Shown here: positions 1 to 10,800 of the stretch, piece by piece
Numbering within the stretch: position 1 is the stretch's first letter
Layout of the letters: every line of letters starts with the position of its first letter
Source: UBA4055 sp964648295
GTDB taxonomy: Bacteria; UBA4055
Length of the DNA stretch: 35,654 nucleotides
Assembly: GCA_964648295.1 (NCBI GenBank)
Contig: CAZYNH010000019.1
Span: forward strand, 1-35,654
Reading direction: 5' to 3'
The notes under the pieces: model-generated
Told to the model about the DNA's origin: nothing
The model's database searches: none
The model's input: the letters and a program-made list of their open reading frames with translations, nothing else
Position numbers and translations under genes: made by a program

Positions 1-67
1 GAGGCAACGAATTTCCTAATTTTATTTTTGGTTACATTAATTATGAGTCAACTCGATCATAAAACAT

Positions 68-98
68 ATGATATTTGTTATTTACTTTTCTCGTTTTA
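68..98 (+). repeat. Duplicated leader element upstream of first S8 gene (copy 1)
   Basis: This AT-rich block (starting ATGATATTTGTTATTTACTT) recurs almost unchanged at 3421-3451, upstream of the second S8 peptidase gene. Both copies lie about 60-110 bp before an identical ribosome-binding context (GAGGAGGAAATGT directly before ATGGG). A TTGTTA hexamer inside it could be a -35 box, but no -10 is convincing. It probably carries the promoter or 5' leader copied with the gene. The rest of 1-181 is AT-rich; I see no gene in it. Confidence 0.6.
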
Positions 99-181
99 TG
101 TTTATATTTATACAAGTTTAACATGTGTCGTCGAATGTAAATTAAATATAAACTTAAGTAAAAGAAACGAGGAGGAAATGT

Positions 182-3100
182 ATGGGAAAATCAAAATGGA
201 TCATCGCTCTTGTGATGGTTCTAACTGCGTTGCTTTTTTCGATGCAGTACGAAACTAAGCTGGTAAACGGCTACAAAGTCATTAAAGGTGAAAGAGCTTT
301 TATTGATCTTTCGACCGTGCCCAATGATGCCTACGAACCGGGCAAACTGACGATCAAACTGAAAGAAGGGTATTCTTTCAACACGGAAGAAAGGTTCATT
401 AAGCCTTCAACAAAAGGTTTCGCGGAAGTCGGTATCGCTTCTATCGACAATGTCAACGGCATTGTAAAAGCGCACCAGTTCGACAGAAAATTCTATTCAC
501 TGCTGGAGATACCGGGCATTCATTCTGTCGCAAAGTTCAAAGACAGACACGAAGCATGGGGCTTCCACAGGGTCTATGAGATCGCAATTCCTGAAGATCA
601 GGATGTGATCGCAGCGGTAAGGCAGTATGCGGCTCTCCCTGAAGTTGAATACGCTGAGCCTGTGTATAAAAAAGCTCTTCATGAGCCTACAGAAGTCGGA
701 CCCGCTGTATATGACAAGAACACTCCGGTACAGGGTGAACTTCCTTCAAAAGGCTCCAAATGGACACCGAACGATACTTATCTTTCGCCCAACCAGTGGC
801 ATTACTACAACTACGGCCAGACGATCAGTTCAAGTGTAGGAGTGGCAGGTTGCGATTCAAGAGCATTGGCTGCGTGGGATATTGAAAAAGGCAATCCTCT
901 TTTTATAACCGCAGTGATTGACCAGGGTATTGATTACGATCACCCTGATATCGCCGCTAATATGTGGTCCGGAACGGGCTGGAACTTTACCAACAATACT
1001 CCCACTATAGTCCCCGGTGACCACGGCTCACACACAGCCGCCACAATATCCGGTGTAACAAATAACGGGATCGGAATAGCCGGTCTTGCCGGCGGCGACG
1101 GAACAGCCGGTACGGGCTCTAAAGTTATGTCATGCCAGGTTTTCGGATCAACTAACGGTGGTTTCGACGCTGCGTTCATCTGGGCAGCTGATCACTCCGC
1201 TTCGATTTCTCAGAACAGCTGGGGTTACACTACCGCAGGGGTATACGAGCAGTCGGTACTCGACGCTATAGACTATTTCAACGCTAACGGCGGACAGGAC
1301 GGCGGGCTCCAGGGCGGTATAACAATTTTCGCGGCCGGGAACAACGGAACTGACAACCTCTGGTATCCCGGATACTATGACGGCACAATGGCGGTCGCCG
1401 GTCACGATAACCGGGGCAAAAAATATACATCCTCGAACTATGGAACATGGATCGAAATAACTGCGCCCGCAGTAAATGTTTACAGCTGTAACAGCACGGG
1501 CGGATATATGCTTATGACCGGTACTTCAATGGCATGTCCGCATGTTTCAGGAGCAGCTGCTATGATCGTCGCTAACAGCGAAGGTGTACTTACAGCGACT
1601 GACTTAAGACAGATATTAATGAATTCAGTTTGGAATATTTATGCGACAGAGACAAATTCGGCATACGCAGGCAAACTTGGAACTGGTGCGCTTGACGCTT
1701 CAGCAGCACTAGTTCTGACTCAGCAATATCTTGGCGGGGTACCAACTGGAGGTGCACTTTCTGCTTCTGCAGCTTCAACAAATCAAATAAACTTGTCGTG
1801 GACATTAAATGAATTTAACGACAATGTTCTGATTGCATGGGCATTAGAAGGAAACGCTATCGGTACCCCTGTAAACGGCACGGTGTATTCTGTCGGGAAC
1901 TCAATACCCGGCGGAGGAACAGTAATGTATTACGGGAACTCAACATCGGTAAGCCATACAGGACTTTCGGCGGAAACAGCTTATTCTTACAAAATATGGT
2001 CAAGGGCAGGCGCTGAAAGACAGGATAATCAGGGAGAATGGTATCAGGTCGGTACTTATTCAAATCCCAAGTCAGCAGCAGCGGAAACTTTAATGGAACC
2101 TTTACCGCCATCAGCTTCTTCGATGGGTTTTGAGAACAGCGGGTATATTCCGAACGGATGGACTCAGGCAGGCGGATGGACATTTGTAACGACTTCAACC
2201 AGGCCTACCGCACCCGCCGAAGGATCATACTTTGCATATTTAAAACCTGCTTCCGCAACAACAAGTAAAATTATTACTCCAAGGTTTGATCTGACCGGAT
2301 ATACTAATGTTACCCTGAATTTCAAGTATGTTACAACATATCTTAAATCAGGTCCGAGCACTTACAACAACAACCTTAAAGTATATTACAAAACGAGCTT
2401 AACCGGATCATGGGTACAACTGGGATCTGAATATTCGGGCAACTATTCAACGTGGCAGAACGGGTCCCTCAACATTAGTGACGCCGTGCTCACTAGTGAT
2501 TTTTATATCGCTTTCGAAGGGATTTATCAGGGAGGTTACGGAGTCAGCGTTGATGATGTTGTTGTAAACGGAACACCTGCAGGCGGATCACCTCCGGCCG
2601 CACCGTCACTGGTTTCACCTGCAAACGCAAGTTCTACAACAGATCTCACTCCGACATTTGACTGGGGTGATGTTTCCGGTGCTACTGCTTACACGATTCT
2701 CGTGGATAACAACTCGAACTTTGCTTCTCCCGAGATAAATCAGTCACCAACGGCAAGCACATACACACCGGCTTCAAATCTGGCGACCGGAACTTATTAT
2801 TGGAAAGTACTGTCAACCAATGCTTACGGGTCAAGTTCTTATTCTGAGACTTGGACTGTAACTTTAGGCGCACCGCCTGCGGCACCATCGCTTGCTTCAC
2901 CGGCTAATGCTTCGACGCTTTACATTCTTAAGCCGGTTTTCGACTGGGCTGATGTATCCGGAGCCACATCATACACGATACTGGTGGACAACAATTCCGA
3001 TTTCAGCACTCCTGAGATCAATCAGTCGCCGACAGTGAGTAACTATACACCTACTTCCGATATGGCTATAGGAACTTACTACTGGAAAGTGCTTTCGACA

Positions 3101-3367
3101 AACAGTTTCGGTTCAAGCTCATATTCGTCAACCTGGAGCTTGATTCTTGCTCCTCTTTCAGCTCCAATTAATGTTACAACCAACCCCGGAGCAACTGACA
3201 TTACCGTTTCGTGGGATGCCGTAACAGGCGCAACAAGCTACGATGTATATTCTTCAACCGATCCGTACGGAACTTTTACTTTTGTGACCAATGTAACAGG
3301 GACATCGTATCTCTATACACCCGTTTCTGAATCTAAACTGTTCTGGTATGTGGTAGCAAAAAACTAA
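182..3367 (+). CDS. Secreted subtilisin-family (S8) serine peptidase, multidomain
   Basis: This is a predicted exported serine endopeptidase of 1061 residues. The N-terminus has a basic start and hydrophobic stretch (signal peptide, about residues 1-20), then a prodomain to about residue 165 ending in a YAEPVYKKAL-type segment. The S8 catalytic domain follows with the complete triad: Asp247 in VIDQGID, His281 in DHGSHT and Ser449 in GTSMACPH. Downstream are an FN3-like linker, a choice-of-anchor J/MAM-like beta domain (about 640-800), two tandem 94-residue FN3-like modules (from residue 804), and a terminal FN3-like cassette ending FWYVVAKN. The NYPNPFNP type A sorting domain is absent, so the export route is unclear. 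The start at 182 is chosen because AGGAGG lies about 6 nt upstream and the paralogue at 3510 has the identical start context. A terminator follows at 3390. Family assignment is firm; the substrate is unknown. Confidence 0.93.
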   Translation: MGKSKWIIALVMVLTALLFSMQYETKLVNGYKVIKGERAFIDLSTVPNDAYEPGKLTIKLKEGYSFNTEERFIKPSTKGFAEVGIASIDNVNGIVKAHQFDRKFYSLLEIPGIHSVAKFKDRHEAWGFHRVYEIAIPEDQDVIAAVRQYAALPEVEYAEPVYKKALHEPTEVGPAVYDKNTPVQGELPSKGSKWTPNDTYLSPNQWHYYNYGQTISSSVGVAGCDSRALAAWDIEKGNPLFITAVIDQGIDYDHPDIAANMWSGTGWNFTNNTPTIVPGDHGSHTAATISGVTNNGIGIAGLAGGDGTAGTGSKVMSCQVFGSTNGGFDAAFIWAADHSASISQNSWGYTTAGVYEQSVLDAIDYFNANGGQDGGLQGGITIFAAGNNGTDNLWYPGYYDGTMAVAGHDNRGKKYTSSNYGTWIEITAPAVNVYSCNSTGGYMLMTGTSMACPHVSGAAAMIVANSEGVLTATDLRQILMNSVWNIYATETNSAYAGKLGTGALDASAALVLTQQYLGGVPTGGALSASAASTNQINLSWTLNEFNDNVLIAWALEGNAIGTPVNGTVYSVGNSIPGGGTVMYYGNSTSVSHTGLSAETAYSYKIWSRAGAERQDNQGEWYQVGTYSNPKSAAAETLMEPLPPSASSMGFENSGYIPNGWTQAGGWTFVTTSTRPTAPAEGSYFAYLKPASATTSKIITPRFDLTGYTNVTLNFKYVTTYLKSGPSTYNNNLKVYYKTSLTGSWVQLGSEYSGNYSTWQNGSLNISDAVLTSDFYIAFEGIYQGGYGVSVDDVVVNGTPAGGSPPAAPSLVSPANASSTTDLTPTFDWGDVSGATAYTILVDNNSNFASPEINQSPTASTYTPASNLATGTYYWKVLSTNAYGSSSYSETWTVTLGAPPAAPSLASPANASTLYILKPVFDWADVSGATSYTILVDNNSDFSTPEINQSPTVSNYTPTSDMAIGTYYWKVLSTNSFGSSSYSSTWSLILAPLSAPINVTTNPGATDITVSWDAVTGATSYDVYSSTDPYGTFTFVTNVTGTSYLYTPVSESKLFWYVVAKN
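2591..3154 (+). repeat. Two tandem 282-bp FN3-like modules
   Basis: Two in-frame 94-codon repeats begin at 2591 and 2873. Each starts PPAAPSL, contains FDW(G/A)DVSGAT, then a VDNNS segment and a TYYWKVLSTN segment. This is the FN3-like 'sugar/adhesin' repeat type found in secreted FCB proteins. Three more copies occur in the paralogous gene (5871-6719), so the module number differs between the two peptidases. Confidence 0.85.
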
Positions 3368-3389
3368 TTCTCAATTCTAATTCGCTTAC

Positions 3390-3417
3390 AACCCCGGTAA
3401 AAACCGGGGTTTTTTAT
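3390..3417 (+). terminator. Rho-independent terminator after first S8 gene
   Basis: A 9-bp stem AACCCCGGT / ACCGGGGTT with an AAAA-type loop is followed by TTTTTATTTT. It lies 22 bp after the stop codon and ends just before the second leader copy at 3421, so the two peptidase genes appear to be separate transcription units. Confidence 0.9.
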
Positions 3418-3420
3418 TTT

Positions 3421-3451
3421 ATGATATTTGTTATTTACTTCTCTCGATTTT
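3421..3451 (+). repeat. Duplicated leader element upstream of second S8 gene (copy 2)
   Basis: This is a near-identical copy of the block at 68-98 (a few mismatches). It lies directly after the terminator at 3390-3417 and about 60 bp before the ribosome-binding site of the second peptidase. A TTGTTA plus a downstream TATTAT/TTATAT could form a promoter, but the spacing is not ideal. The duplication of regulatory as well as coding DNA suggests that the two peptidases arose by tandem duplication with their control region. Confidence 0.6.
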
Positions 3452-3509
3452 TTATTATATTAATCAGTTAAAAATAACAAGCTAAAAGTAAAAAGCGAGG
3501 AGGAAATGT

Positions 3510-6500
3510 ATGGGAAAATCAAGATGGAACATCGCTCTTGTGATGATGATTGCGGCTCTTTTGTTCTCTTATCCGCACGAGACAAAAACCGTGAACGGTT
3601 ATAAGGTCATAAAAGGTGAAAGGCCCTCTATTGACCTGTCAAAAGTTCAGCCGGACGCTTACTATCCGGGAAAGATATGGATCAAACTTGCTCCCGAAAT
3701 GGAAAAATTCATATCAGTGGATCAGGTTTTCACAAAAACCAAAGATGGTTTTCTGATGAAGACCGGAATTGAATCGATCGACAGATTGAATGAAAAATAT
3801 TCTGCTGATCAGTTCAGACCTAAACTTTACGGATTTTACGAGATCTCGCCCGCTTCAAAACAGTACAGAGAAAGGCATAAAGCCTGGGGATTTCACCTTT
3901 GGGTAGAAGTTAAGTTGCCAGAAAACGCAAATATAATTCAGGCTGTAAAAGAATATATGGCACTACCGGAGGTCGAATTCGCGGAACCGGTCTATAAAGA
4001 TGCTCTCTTCGAACCGGTTTATAAGGAAACTTACGACCCGGAAATCCACGGACCTCTTAACGGCTCAGACCCAAAACTGACAGTTAACGACACTAGATTC
4101 GCGGAGCAGTGGCATTATCATAACACAGGCCAGCAGTCCGGCACTGTTGACTGCGACATTGATCTGCCCGAAGCATGGGATATTGAAAGAGGAAATAATC
4201 AGGTTATAGTTGCCGTTCAGGACATGGGACTTCAGATCAATCATCCTGATCTTGCCGGAAATATCTGGTCCGGGATCGGTTATGACTTCCAGGCCAACAA
4301 TTCAACGATCGAAGCCGGAGACCACGGCTGTCATACAGGAGGAACGATATCCGCTGTAACTAATAACAACACAGGTGTATCGGGTATAGCGGGCGGATCC
4401 GGTTCCGGTGACGGAGTCAGGCTGATGTCTGTACAGGTCTATGCGCCTGATGGAACAGGCGGCGGAAATACCAACCTTCCGTACATCTATTCTGCCGACA
4501 ACGGCGCCGCAATATCCCAGAACAGCTGGGGTTATACCACGGTAGGAAGTTACAGCCAGTCCGTCCTTGACGGCATAGATTATTTCAACGCTAACGGCGG
4601 CGGCTCTGTTCTTGGCGGTGGTCTTACAATATTCGCGGCCGGGAATAGCAATGCTTCAGGTCTATGGTACCCGGGATGTTATTCCGGAGCTATGGCTGTA
4701 GCCGCCACGAACAATAAAGATATCAGGTCATATTATTCAAACTACGATACCTGGGTTGAAGTTTCTGCTCCCGGCGGAGAAACCAACAGCGTAACGGCAA
4801 GAGGAGTTCTGAGCTGTATTTCCGGAAGCACTTACGCGTTTTACCAGGGAACTTCGATGGCCTGTCCTCATACCTCCGGAGTTGCGGCACTTATAATCTC
4901 TCTCGCTCCGGGTGTTTTCACAAATACAGAGGTCAGAAATATTATTAAAAGCACAACAGATCCTATAGACGCCCTGAACCCGACCTATGCCGGTAAGCTT
5001 GGTACAGGAAGGGTCAATGCCTATAAGGCGCTCATTGAAGCTCAGGATCAAATGTCCGGCGTACTAAACCCCAAAACATTCAGCAGCACTGCTGCAAGCA
5101 CATCCCAGATAAATCTCGCCTGGACAAAAAACGATGCCAACAACGGAGTAATGATAATATCGAATACAACGGGAACTTTTGGAATTCCAAATAACGGCAC
5201 ATCGTACAGTGTAGGCAATACAATTCCGGGCGGCGGTACAGTAATTTACAAAAATACAGGAACAACTTACAGCCACACAGGATTAAACGCGAACACTGCT
5301 TATTACTACAAAGCTTTCTCTTACACGAACCAGAACGAATACTCTTCCGGAAAAACAGCCAGTACCACTACATTAATGAATCCTTTGCCTCCATCCGCAG
5401 CTTCCATGGGATTTGAGAACGGAGGCAGCATCCCGAACGGATGGTCGCAGGACGGAGGATGGACTTTTGTAACAACAGCATCGAGGCCGACCGGACCGGC
5501 TGAAGGTTCGTATTTCGCGTTTTACAACGCCGCTACCGGAAGCACGAGCAAACTTGTAACACCAAGATTTGACATGACCGGTTACACGAATGTAACTCTC
5601 AATTTCCAGTATGTTGTAACCTACCTGAAAAGCGGACCGAGTAACCTATATGACAAAATCAGGATTTATTATAAGAACAGCTCCGCAGGTTCATGGGTAC
5701 AGATAGGCTCTGAACTTTCAGGCAATCTAACCACCTGGCAGGCCGCAACGACTATAAACATAAGTGATGCCGTACTCTCAAACGATTTCTATATCGCATT
5801 CGAAGGAATAGATGCGGGAGCTTACGGGGTCAGCGTTGATGATGTTGTTATAAACGGCTCTCAGGCGGCACCTCCTGCGGCACCGTCTCTGGTTTCTCCC
5901 GCCAGCGGAACGAACACAACTAACAAGCGCCCTGCCTTTGACTGGAGCGATTCGTCAGGAGCGACTTCATACACAATTCAGGTCGATAACAACTCGAATT
6001 TCTCGTCCCCTGAGATTCAGCAGTCCCCGGCCGTAAGCAATTACACTCCTACCACCGACCTGGCAGACGGAGCATACTACTGGAGAGTGCTCGCGACGAA
6101 CGCATTCGGGTCTAGCACCTATACATCGGCGTGGACAATTAATATCGGCAGTGCGCCCGCGGTCCCGGTGCTCGTGTCTCCTGCGAACACAAGCACGACA
6201 ACTAATCTCAGACCTGCTTTTGACTGGGGTGATGTGACCGGAGCGACTTCATACACAATTCAGGTTGACAACAATTCCGACTTCAGTTCTCCTGAAATAA
6301 GCCAGTCGCCGGCAGCAAGCAATTATACGCCAGCCTCAGATCTTACTTACGGAACATATTACTGGCGTGTTCTTGCGACGAACTCTTTCGGATCAAGCGC
6401 ATACAGCTCGTCATGGAGCATAGTCATCCAGGCTCCTCCACCTTCAGCTCCGTCACTCGTAAGCCCGACCAACGCTAGTAACACCTACGACAGAAGACCT

Positions 6501-7739
6501 GCCTTTGACTGGAGCGATGTAGCGGAAGCGACCACATATACAATTCTTGTGGATAACAACTCCGATTTCAGTTCTCCGGAGATAAATCAGGCACCGGCAG
6601 TCAGTAATTATACCCCCGCTTCCGATCTGCCTTACGGAACATATTACTGGAAAGTCAGATCGAATAACGCAAACGGTTCCAGTGATTATACATCCGCATG
6701 GTCGTTAAATATTCAGGAGCTTCTTATCCCTAATATTACTTTGTCCGTCGCAAACATCAGCGAAACTGCCGCTGTTAATGATAATGTTCAAAACTCATTC
6801 AGCATCGGTAACACGGGTAATGCGGACATAAACTACAACATAAGCACCTCTTATTCTTTAAAAAAGTCGTATATCAATGTAAGCGAAAGCTATTTTACCT
6901 CGGACTTGAACAATTGGGTTAATTCAGGGCAGAGAACATGGGCTCAGACAGTCTCGGCGAACAACCTTGACGGTTCACCCTATATTTCTGTTACGGGACA
7001 GCTTTCACAAAGCAGGACAGCGATACTCACCTCCCCGCAATTCGACGGAACGGTATGCTCAGTGCTTTACCTTGATTTTGACCATGTAACAACACTTACC
7101 AACGCATCTGTTTTCAATGTCCAATACTCGGTAAACGGTATTGACTATACAACTGTTTATAGTACATCAGCTGCAGTTGGCAGCTGGGGCAACCCCGATC
7201 ATCAGAGTATAGAACTTCCTCAGATCAGCGCGACCATGACAATAAGATTAAGCGCGACGCTCGGAAGCACATCGACTTGGTCAGCTGACAACATAGTCGT
7301 ATCAGGCCCGGAAGTTTCGAATTTTTCATGGCTGATAATAAACAGCCCCGTTTCCGGAACTGTAACGCCTGCGGGAAGCAATACAGTAAATTACGCTTGT
7401 GACGCAACCGGTCTTGAGCCGGGAACATACTATGCGGATATCACAGTAACATCCAACGACCCTGACGAGCCGGAAAAAATTATTCCGGTCGAATTTGTCG
7501 TTTATCAGCCCATAGTAGTACCGGGCGTGCCTTTAAATGTTGTAACAAGCGTGGTCGGGACGGATATTCAGATAGACTGGGATGCCGCTGCAGACGCAAC
7601 GAGCTACGACGTTTACGCATCTGACGATCCTTACGGCACATTCACATTCGTGACCAGTGTCCCTACGAACCAGTATGTGACACCCTACACCGATGCGAAA
7701 AAGTTCTGGTACATAGTTTCCAAGAACGCAACGAAGTAG
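3510..7739 (+). CDS. Secreted subtilisin-family (S8) serine peptidase, longer paralogue
   Basis: This 1409-residue paralogue of the gene at 182 has the same signal peptide and prodomain layout, S8 domain, choice-of-anchor J domain and terminal cassette. The catalytic triad is intact: Asp238 in VQDMGLQ, His272 in DHGCHT and Ser449 in GTSMACPH. It differs in three ways: it has three FN3-like modules rather than two (residues 788-1070); an extra stretch of about 270 residues follows (a second jelly-roll-like domain and a segment rich in TSNDPDEPE-type Ig/ASH-like sequence); and the C-terminus ends FWYIVSKNATK. It has no T9SS type A sorting domain. The start follows GAGGAGGAAATGT, exactly as in the paralogue, and a terminator follows at 7764. 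It should be a surface or extracellular endopeptidase; substrate unknown. Confidence 0.93.
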   Translation: MGKSRWNIALVMMIAALLFSYPHETKTVNGYKVIKGERPSIDLSKVQPDAYYPGKIWIKLAPEMEKFISVDQVFTKTKDGFLMKTGIESIDRLNEKYSADQFRPKLYGFYEISPASKQYRERHKAWGFHLWVEVKLPENANIIQAVKEYMALPEVEFAEPVYKDALFEPVYKETYDPEIHGPLNGSDPKLTVNDTRFAEQWHYHNTGQQSGTVDCDIDLPEAWDIERGNNQVIVAVQDMGLQINHPDLAGNIWSGIGYDFQANNSTIEAGDHGCHTGGTISAVTNNNTGVSGIAGGSGSGDGVRLMSVQVYAPDGTGGGNTNLPYIYSADNGAAISQNSWGYTTVGSYSQSVLDGIDYFNANGGGSVLGGGLTIFAAGNSNASGLWYPGCYSGAMAVAATNNKDIRSYYSNYDTWVEVSAPGGETNSVTARGVLSCISGSTYAFYQGTSMACPHTSGVAALIISLAPGVFTNTEVRNIIKSTTDPIDALNPTYAGKLGTGRVNAYKALIEAQDQMSGVLNPKTFSSTAASTSQINLAWTKNDANNGVMIISNTTGTFGIPNNGTSYSVGNTIPGGGTVIYKNTGTTYSHTGLNANTAYYYKAFSYTNQNEYSSGKTASTTTLMNPLPPSAASMGFENGGSIPNGWSQDGGWTFVTTASRPTGPAEGSYFAFYNAATGSTSKLVTPRFDMTGYTNVTLNFQYVVTYLKSGPSNLYDKIRIYYKNSSAGSWVQIGSELSGNLTTWQAATTINISDAVLSNDFYIAFEGIDAGAYGVSVDDVVINGSQAAPPAAPSLVSPASGTNTTNKRPAFDWSDSSGATSYTIQVDNNSNFSSPEIQQSPAVSNYTPTTDLADGAYYWRVLATNAFGSSTYTSAWTINIGSAPAVPVLVSPANTSTTTNLRPAFDWGDVTGATSYTIQVDNNSDFSSPEISQSPAASNYTPASDLTYGTYYWRVLATNSFGSSAYSSSWSIVIQAPPPSAPSLVSPTNASNTYDRRPAFDWSDVAEATTYTILVDNNSDFSSPEINQAPAVSNYTPASDLPYGTYYWKVRSNNANGSSDYTSAWSLNIQELLIPNITLSVANISETAAVNDNVQNSFSIGNTGNADINYNISTSYSLKKSYINVSESYFTSDLNNWVNSGQRTWAQTVSANNLDGSPYISVTGQLSQSRTAILTSPQFDGTVCSVLYLDFDHVTTLTNASVFNVQYSVNGIDYTTVYSTSAAVGSWGNPDHQSIELPQISATMTIRLSATLGSTSTWSADNIVVSGPEVSNFSWLIINSPVSGTVTPAGSNTVNYACDATGLEPGTYYADITVTSNDPDEPEKIIPVEFVVYQPIVVPGVPLNVVTSVVGTDIQIDWDAAADATSYDVYASDDPYGTFTFVTSVPTNQYVTPYTDAKKFWYIVSKNATK
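5871..6719 (+). repeat. Three tandem FN3-like modules (282-285 bp)
   Basis: In-frame repeats begin at 5871, 6153 and 6438. Each has a P-x-x-P-x-LVSP start, FDW(S/G)D, VDNNS-(N/D)FSSPEI and YYW(R/K)V segments. They match the two modules in the upstream paralogue at 2591-3154. Variation in repeat number between tandem paralogues suggests recombination among modules. Confidence 0.85.
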
Positions 7740-7763
7740 CATTAAATCCGTTACTACAAAAAG

Positions 7764-7790
7764 CCCCGGCAAAAAACCGGGGTTTTTTTA
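7764..7790 (+). terminator. Rho-independent terminator after second S8 gene
   Basis: A CCCCGG / CCGGGG stem (with flanking A/T pairs extending it) is separated by an A-rich loop and followed by a run of seven T. It lies about 25 bp after the stop codon and closely resembles the terminator at 3390, consistent with duplication of the whole transcription unit. Confidence 0.88.
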
Positions 7791-7838
7791 TATTTTTTTA
7801 TAGCATTTAAAATGAATATTCCTTATTTTTAGACAACT

Positions 7839-10800
7839 GTGAGCGAGAGTGCGGTTATTCTTATGACAGATCCCCAAAAAAATATGATCCCGGAATTCAT
7901 TCAGAAAATGATTGATAATTCGCACGATGTCTTTATTATCTCAGATTCTGAAATGAAGATCATTTTCTCGAATATTACAGCTACCAGAATTTTTGGTTAT
8001 GGACAGAAAGAGCTGGCAGGTAAGAGCATTCAGATGCTTATGCCTGAGAACAGGAGAAATAATTATCTTTATGATATGGAGTCCGCACTAAAAGGCAGTA
8101 TCGTAAGTAATATCGACTCCGGAGAAGAACTTTTCGGGCAGAGAAAAAACGGCGAGATATTCCCGATAGAACTGACATATCTCTGCTATAGCGGAACCGG
8201 CACTAAATATTTCGTGTCTCAGATTAGGGACATTTCGGTGAGAAAAGACAATGAGGACAAATTAAATGTTACATCCAAAGCTCTAAAAGTAATAACTGAA
8301 TCCAACAGGATACTGATCAGATCAGAGAGTGAAAAACAGTATTTACAAGGAATATGCAATGTCATATCAGAGATTGGCGGTTATTCAAAATCATTAATTC
8401 TGCGCCTGGATGAAACCGGTGATGACATGATGCTTATACCGGTCGCGGCTTCCGGACCTGAGCATTTTAAACCTGAGACTATCTCTTTTAGTATTGCTTC
8501 AGTTAAAAATAGCGGCAGCCCGACGATCATTTCGATAAAAGACAAAAAAACAAATGTCTGCAGGAATATAAGAGAGAGAGGCTTGTGGAAGTACTGGAAA
8601 GACAGTCCAGGCGAGATGGACTTTGATTCAACGATTTCCGTACCCATATTAAGTAAAGATAAAGTGACGGGGATACTGAGAGTGTATTCTCGTGATCCGT
8701 TCGCGTTTGACGAAAACGAGATTAAACTATTGGAAGAGCTGGCGAAAGATATTTCACACGGGATTAAAGTCCTAAGAGAAAGAATAGAGCTGGAAACAAC
8801 TTTATTGACACTTAAAATATTGACAGAAACGAACAGGCTGCTTGCAAACGAACAAAATGAAGACGGCTATCTTAAAAAAGTATGTGATTTAATAACAGGG
8901 CTCGGGCATTTTTCCAAATCAATGCTGCTTCTGACCTCAAAATCCGGCGAAAGTGAAACAGCTGTCAAGATCGCGGCGTATTCAGGATATTCAGAGGACT
9001 CGATAAAAGCGCATTTATCGAATATATCATTAACTGTAGGAAAATGTAACCCAGGCAGTCCTACAGCAATAGCTATTAATGGAAAAAGAATTTATGTGTG
9101 CGGAGATATTGTCGGCAGAGGATTATGGAAGTATTGGGTTGATTCTCCGGAAAAAATGGAGTTTCAATCCACCATAGCATTACCGCTCGCTATCAGGGAA
9201 GAAATCGCGGGAGTACTTCGTGTTTTTTCAGACGACCCGTTTTACTTTACACAACCCAGGATCGAACTGCTTGACCAACTGGCAAAGGATATTTCGCACG
9301 GAATACAATTTTTCAGAACAAAAGCTGCCCATGAGAATGCCGTTAAGGCACTAGTCGAGTCAGAAAAAAAATATAGAGATCTTTTCCAGTCAAACAGCGA
9401 TGCTGTTCTTATCTCTGATGTTGATACCGGTATAATACTTGATGCCAACATAAAGGCTGAAGAAATATTCTTTTTGGAAAGAGATAAGATAATAGGGTCA
9501 CACATAAGCAGTCTTGATGCTATGGGTTATACAAAGAGATTATTAAACCTTCTGACTTCAAAATTCGAAGAAGGGAAAATATATTCAGACCAGTTTTACT
9601 TAAAGACAAGGCCGTCATGCGGAAAAGCGGTCCCGATACAGTTAAGCGCAAGCCTTTTCAATTTGGACGGCCGAAATGTAATCCAGTGCATTCTCAGAGA
9701 TATATCACGGCTTAAGAAAGAGGAAGAAGAGATCAGGAATATCCAGAAACTGGAGGCTCTAGGAACTCTTTCTGGCGGAATCGCGCATGATATAAACAAC
9801 ATCCTCTCTCCGATCATCGGTTTCACTCAGCTAGCACTTCTTGAGACAGATAATAAGGAAAAGCAGATGAGTTGTCTTAATGAAGTTATTACAGCCGCGA
9901 ACAGAGCAAAAGATCTTGCCCAGCAGATACTCACCTACTGCAGAAAAAGCGAGACTGATAAATATCCGCACAGAATACACAATGTAATCAAAGAAGTCTT
10001 AAAGCTCATAACTGTTTCATTACCTCCCGTTATTAAACTGGAAACTGTTATTGATGAAAACTGCGAGCCGATCGTATGTGATCCTGTCCAGATATATCAG
10101 GTTGTGATCAACTTGTGCACTAACGCAATATATGCGATGAAGGATAAAGGCGGCATTTTGAAAGTATGTCTGGTGAGAAAAGGTTCACCCGAAATAAAAT
10201 CCGATGATCTTGAAAAAACCGATTTAAAAAAATACATCTGTATAATTGTCTCAGACACAGGCTGTGGAATGTCAAAAACGATCCTGAACAGAGTATATGA
10301 GCCTTATTTTACCACAAAACCAAAAGGGGAAGGTACCGGACTGGGGCTCTCAGTTGTATTAGGTATTGTGAAAGAGCACGACGGCGAGATCTATACAAGA
10401 ACATATCCGAATGAAGGAACCTATTTTAAAATATCTTTCCCGACAGTAGAGAAACCGGTTGAAGAAAAACACGAACAGGTAAAAACAGCAAATGAAGGTA
10501 AAAAGAAAAATGTCCTTGTGATAGATGATGAACCTCAGATAACATCGATGCTCCTGTTCATGCTTAACGAACTGGGCTACTCTGCGGAAGCGTTTACAGA
10601 TCCTGTTAAAGCCGTAAATTCATTCTTATCCGACCCTCATAAATTCGACCTTATACTGACAGATCAGTCAATGCCCGGCATGCAGGGTACTGAGCTTGCT
10701 GAAAAAGCACTGGCCGCGCGCCCCGATATACCGGTGATCTTAAATACCGGGTACAGCCCTTTAGTATCAAAAAAAGAGGCAAAAAAAATGGGAATAAAGC

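Noticed and set aside
28..258. Small ORF overlapping the first S8 gene
   Set aside because: It overlaps the leader and the start of the real gene in another frame, has no ribosome-binding site and no recognisable features.
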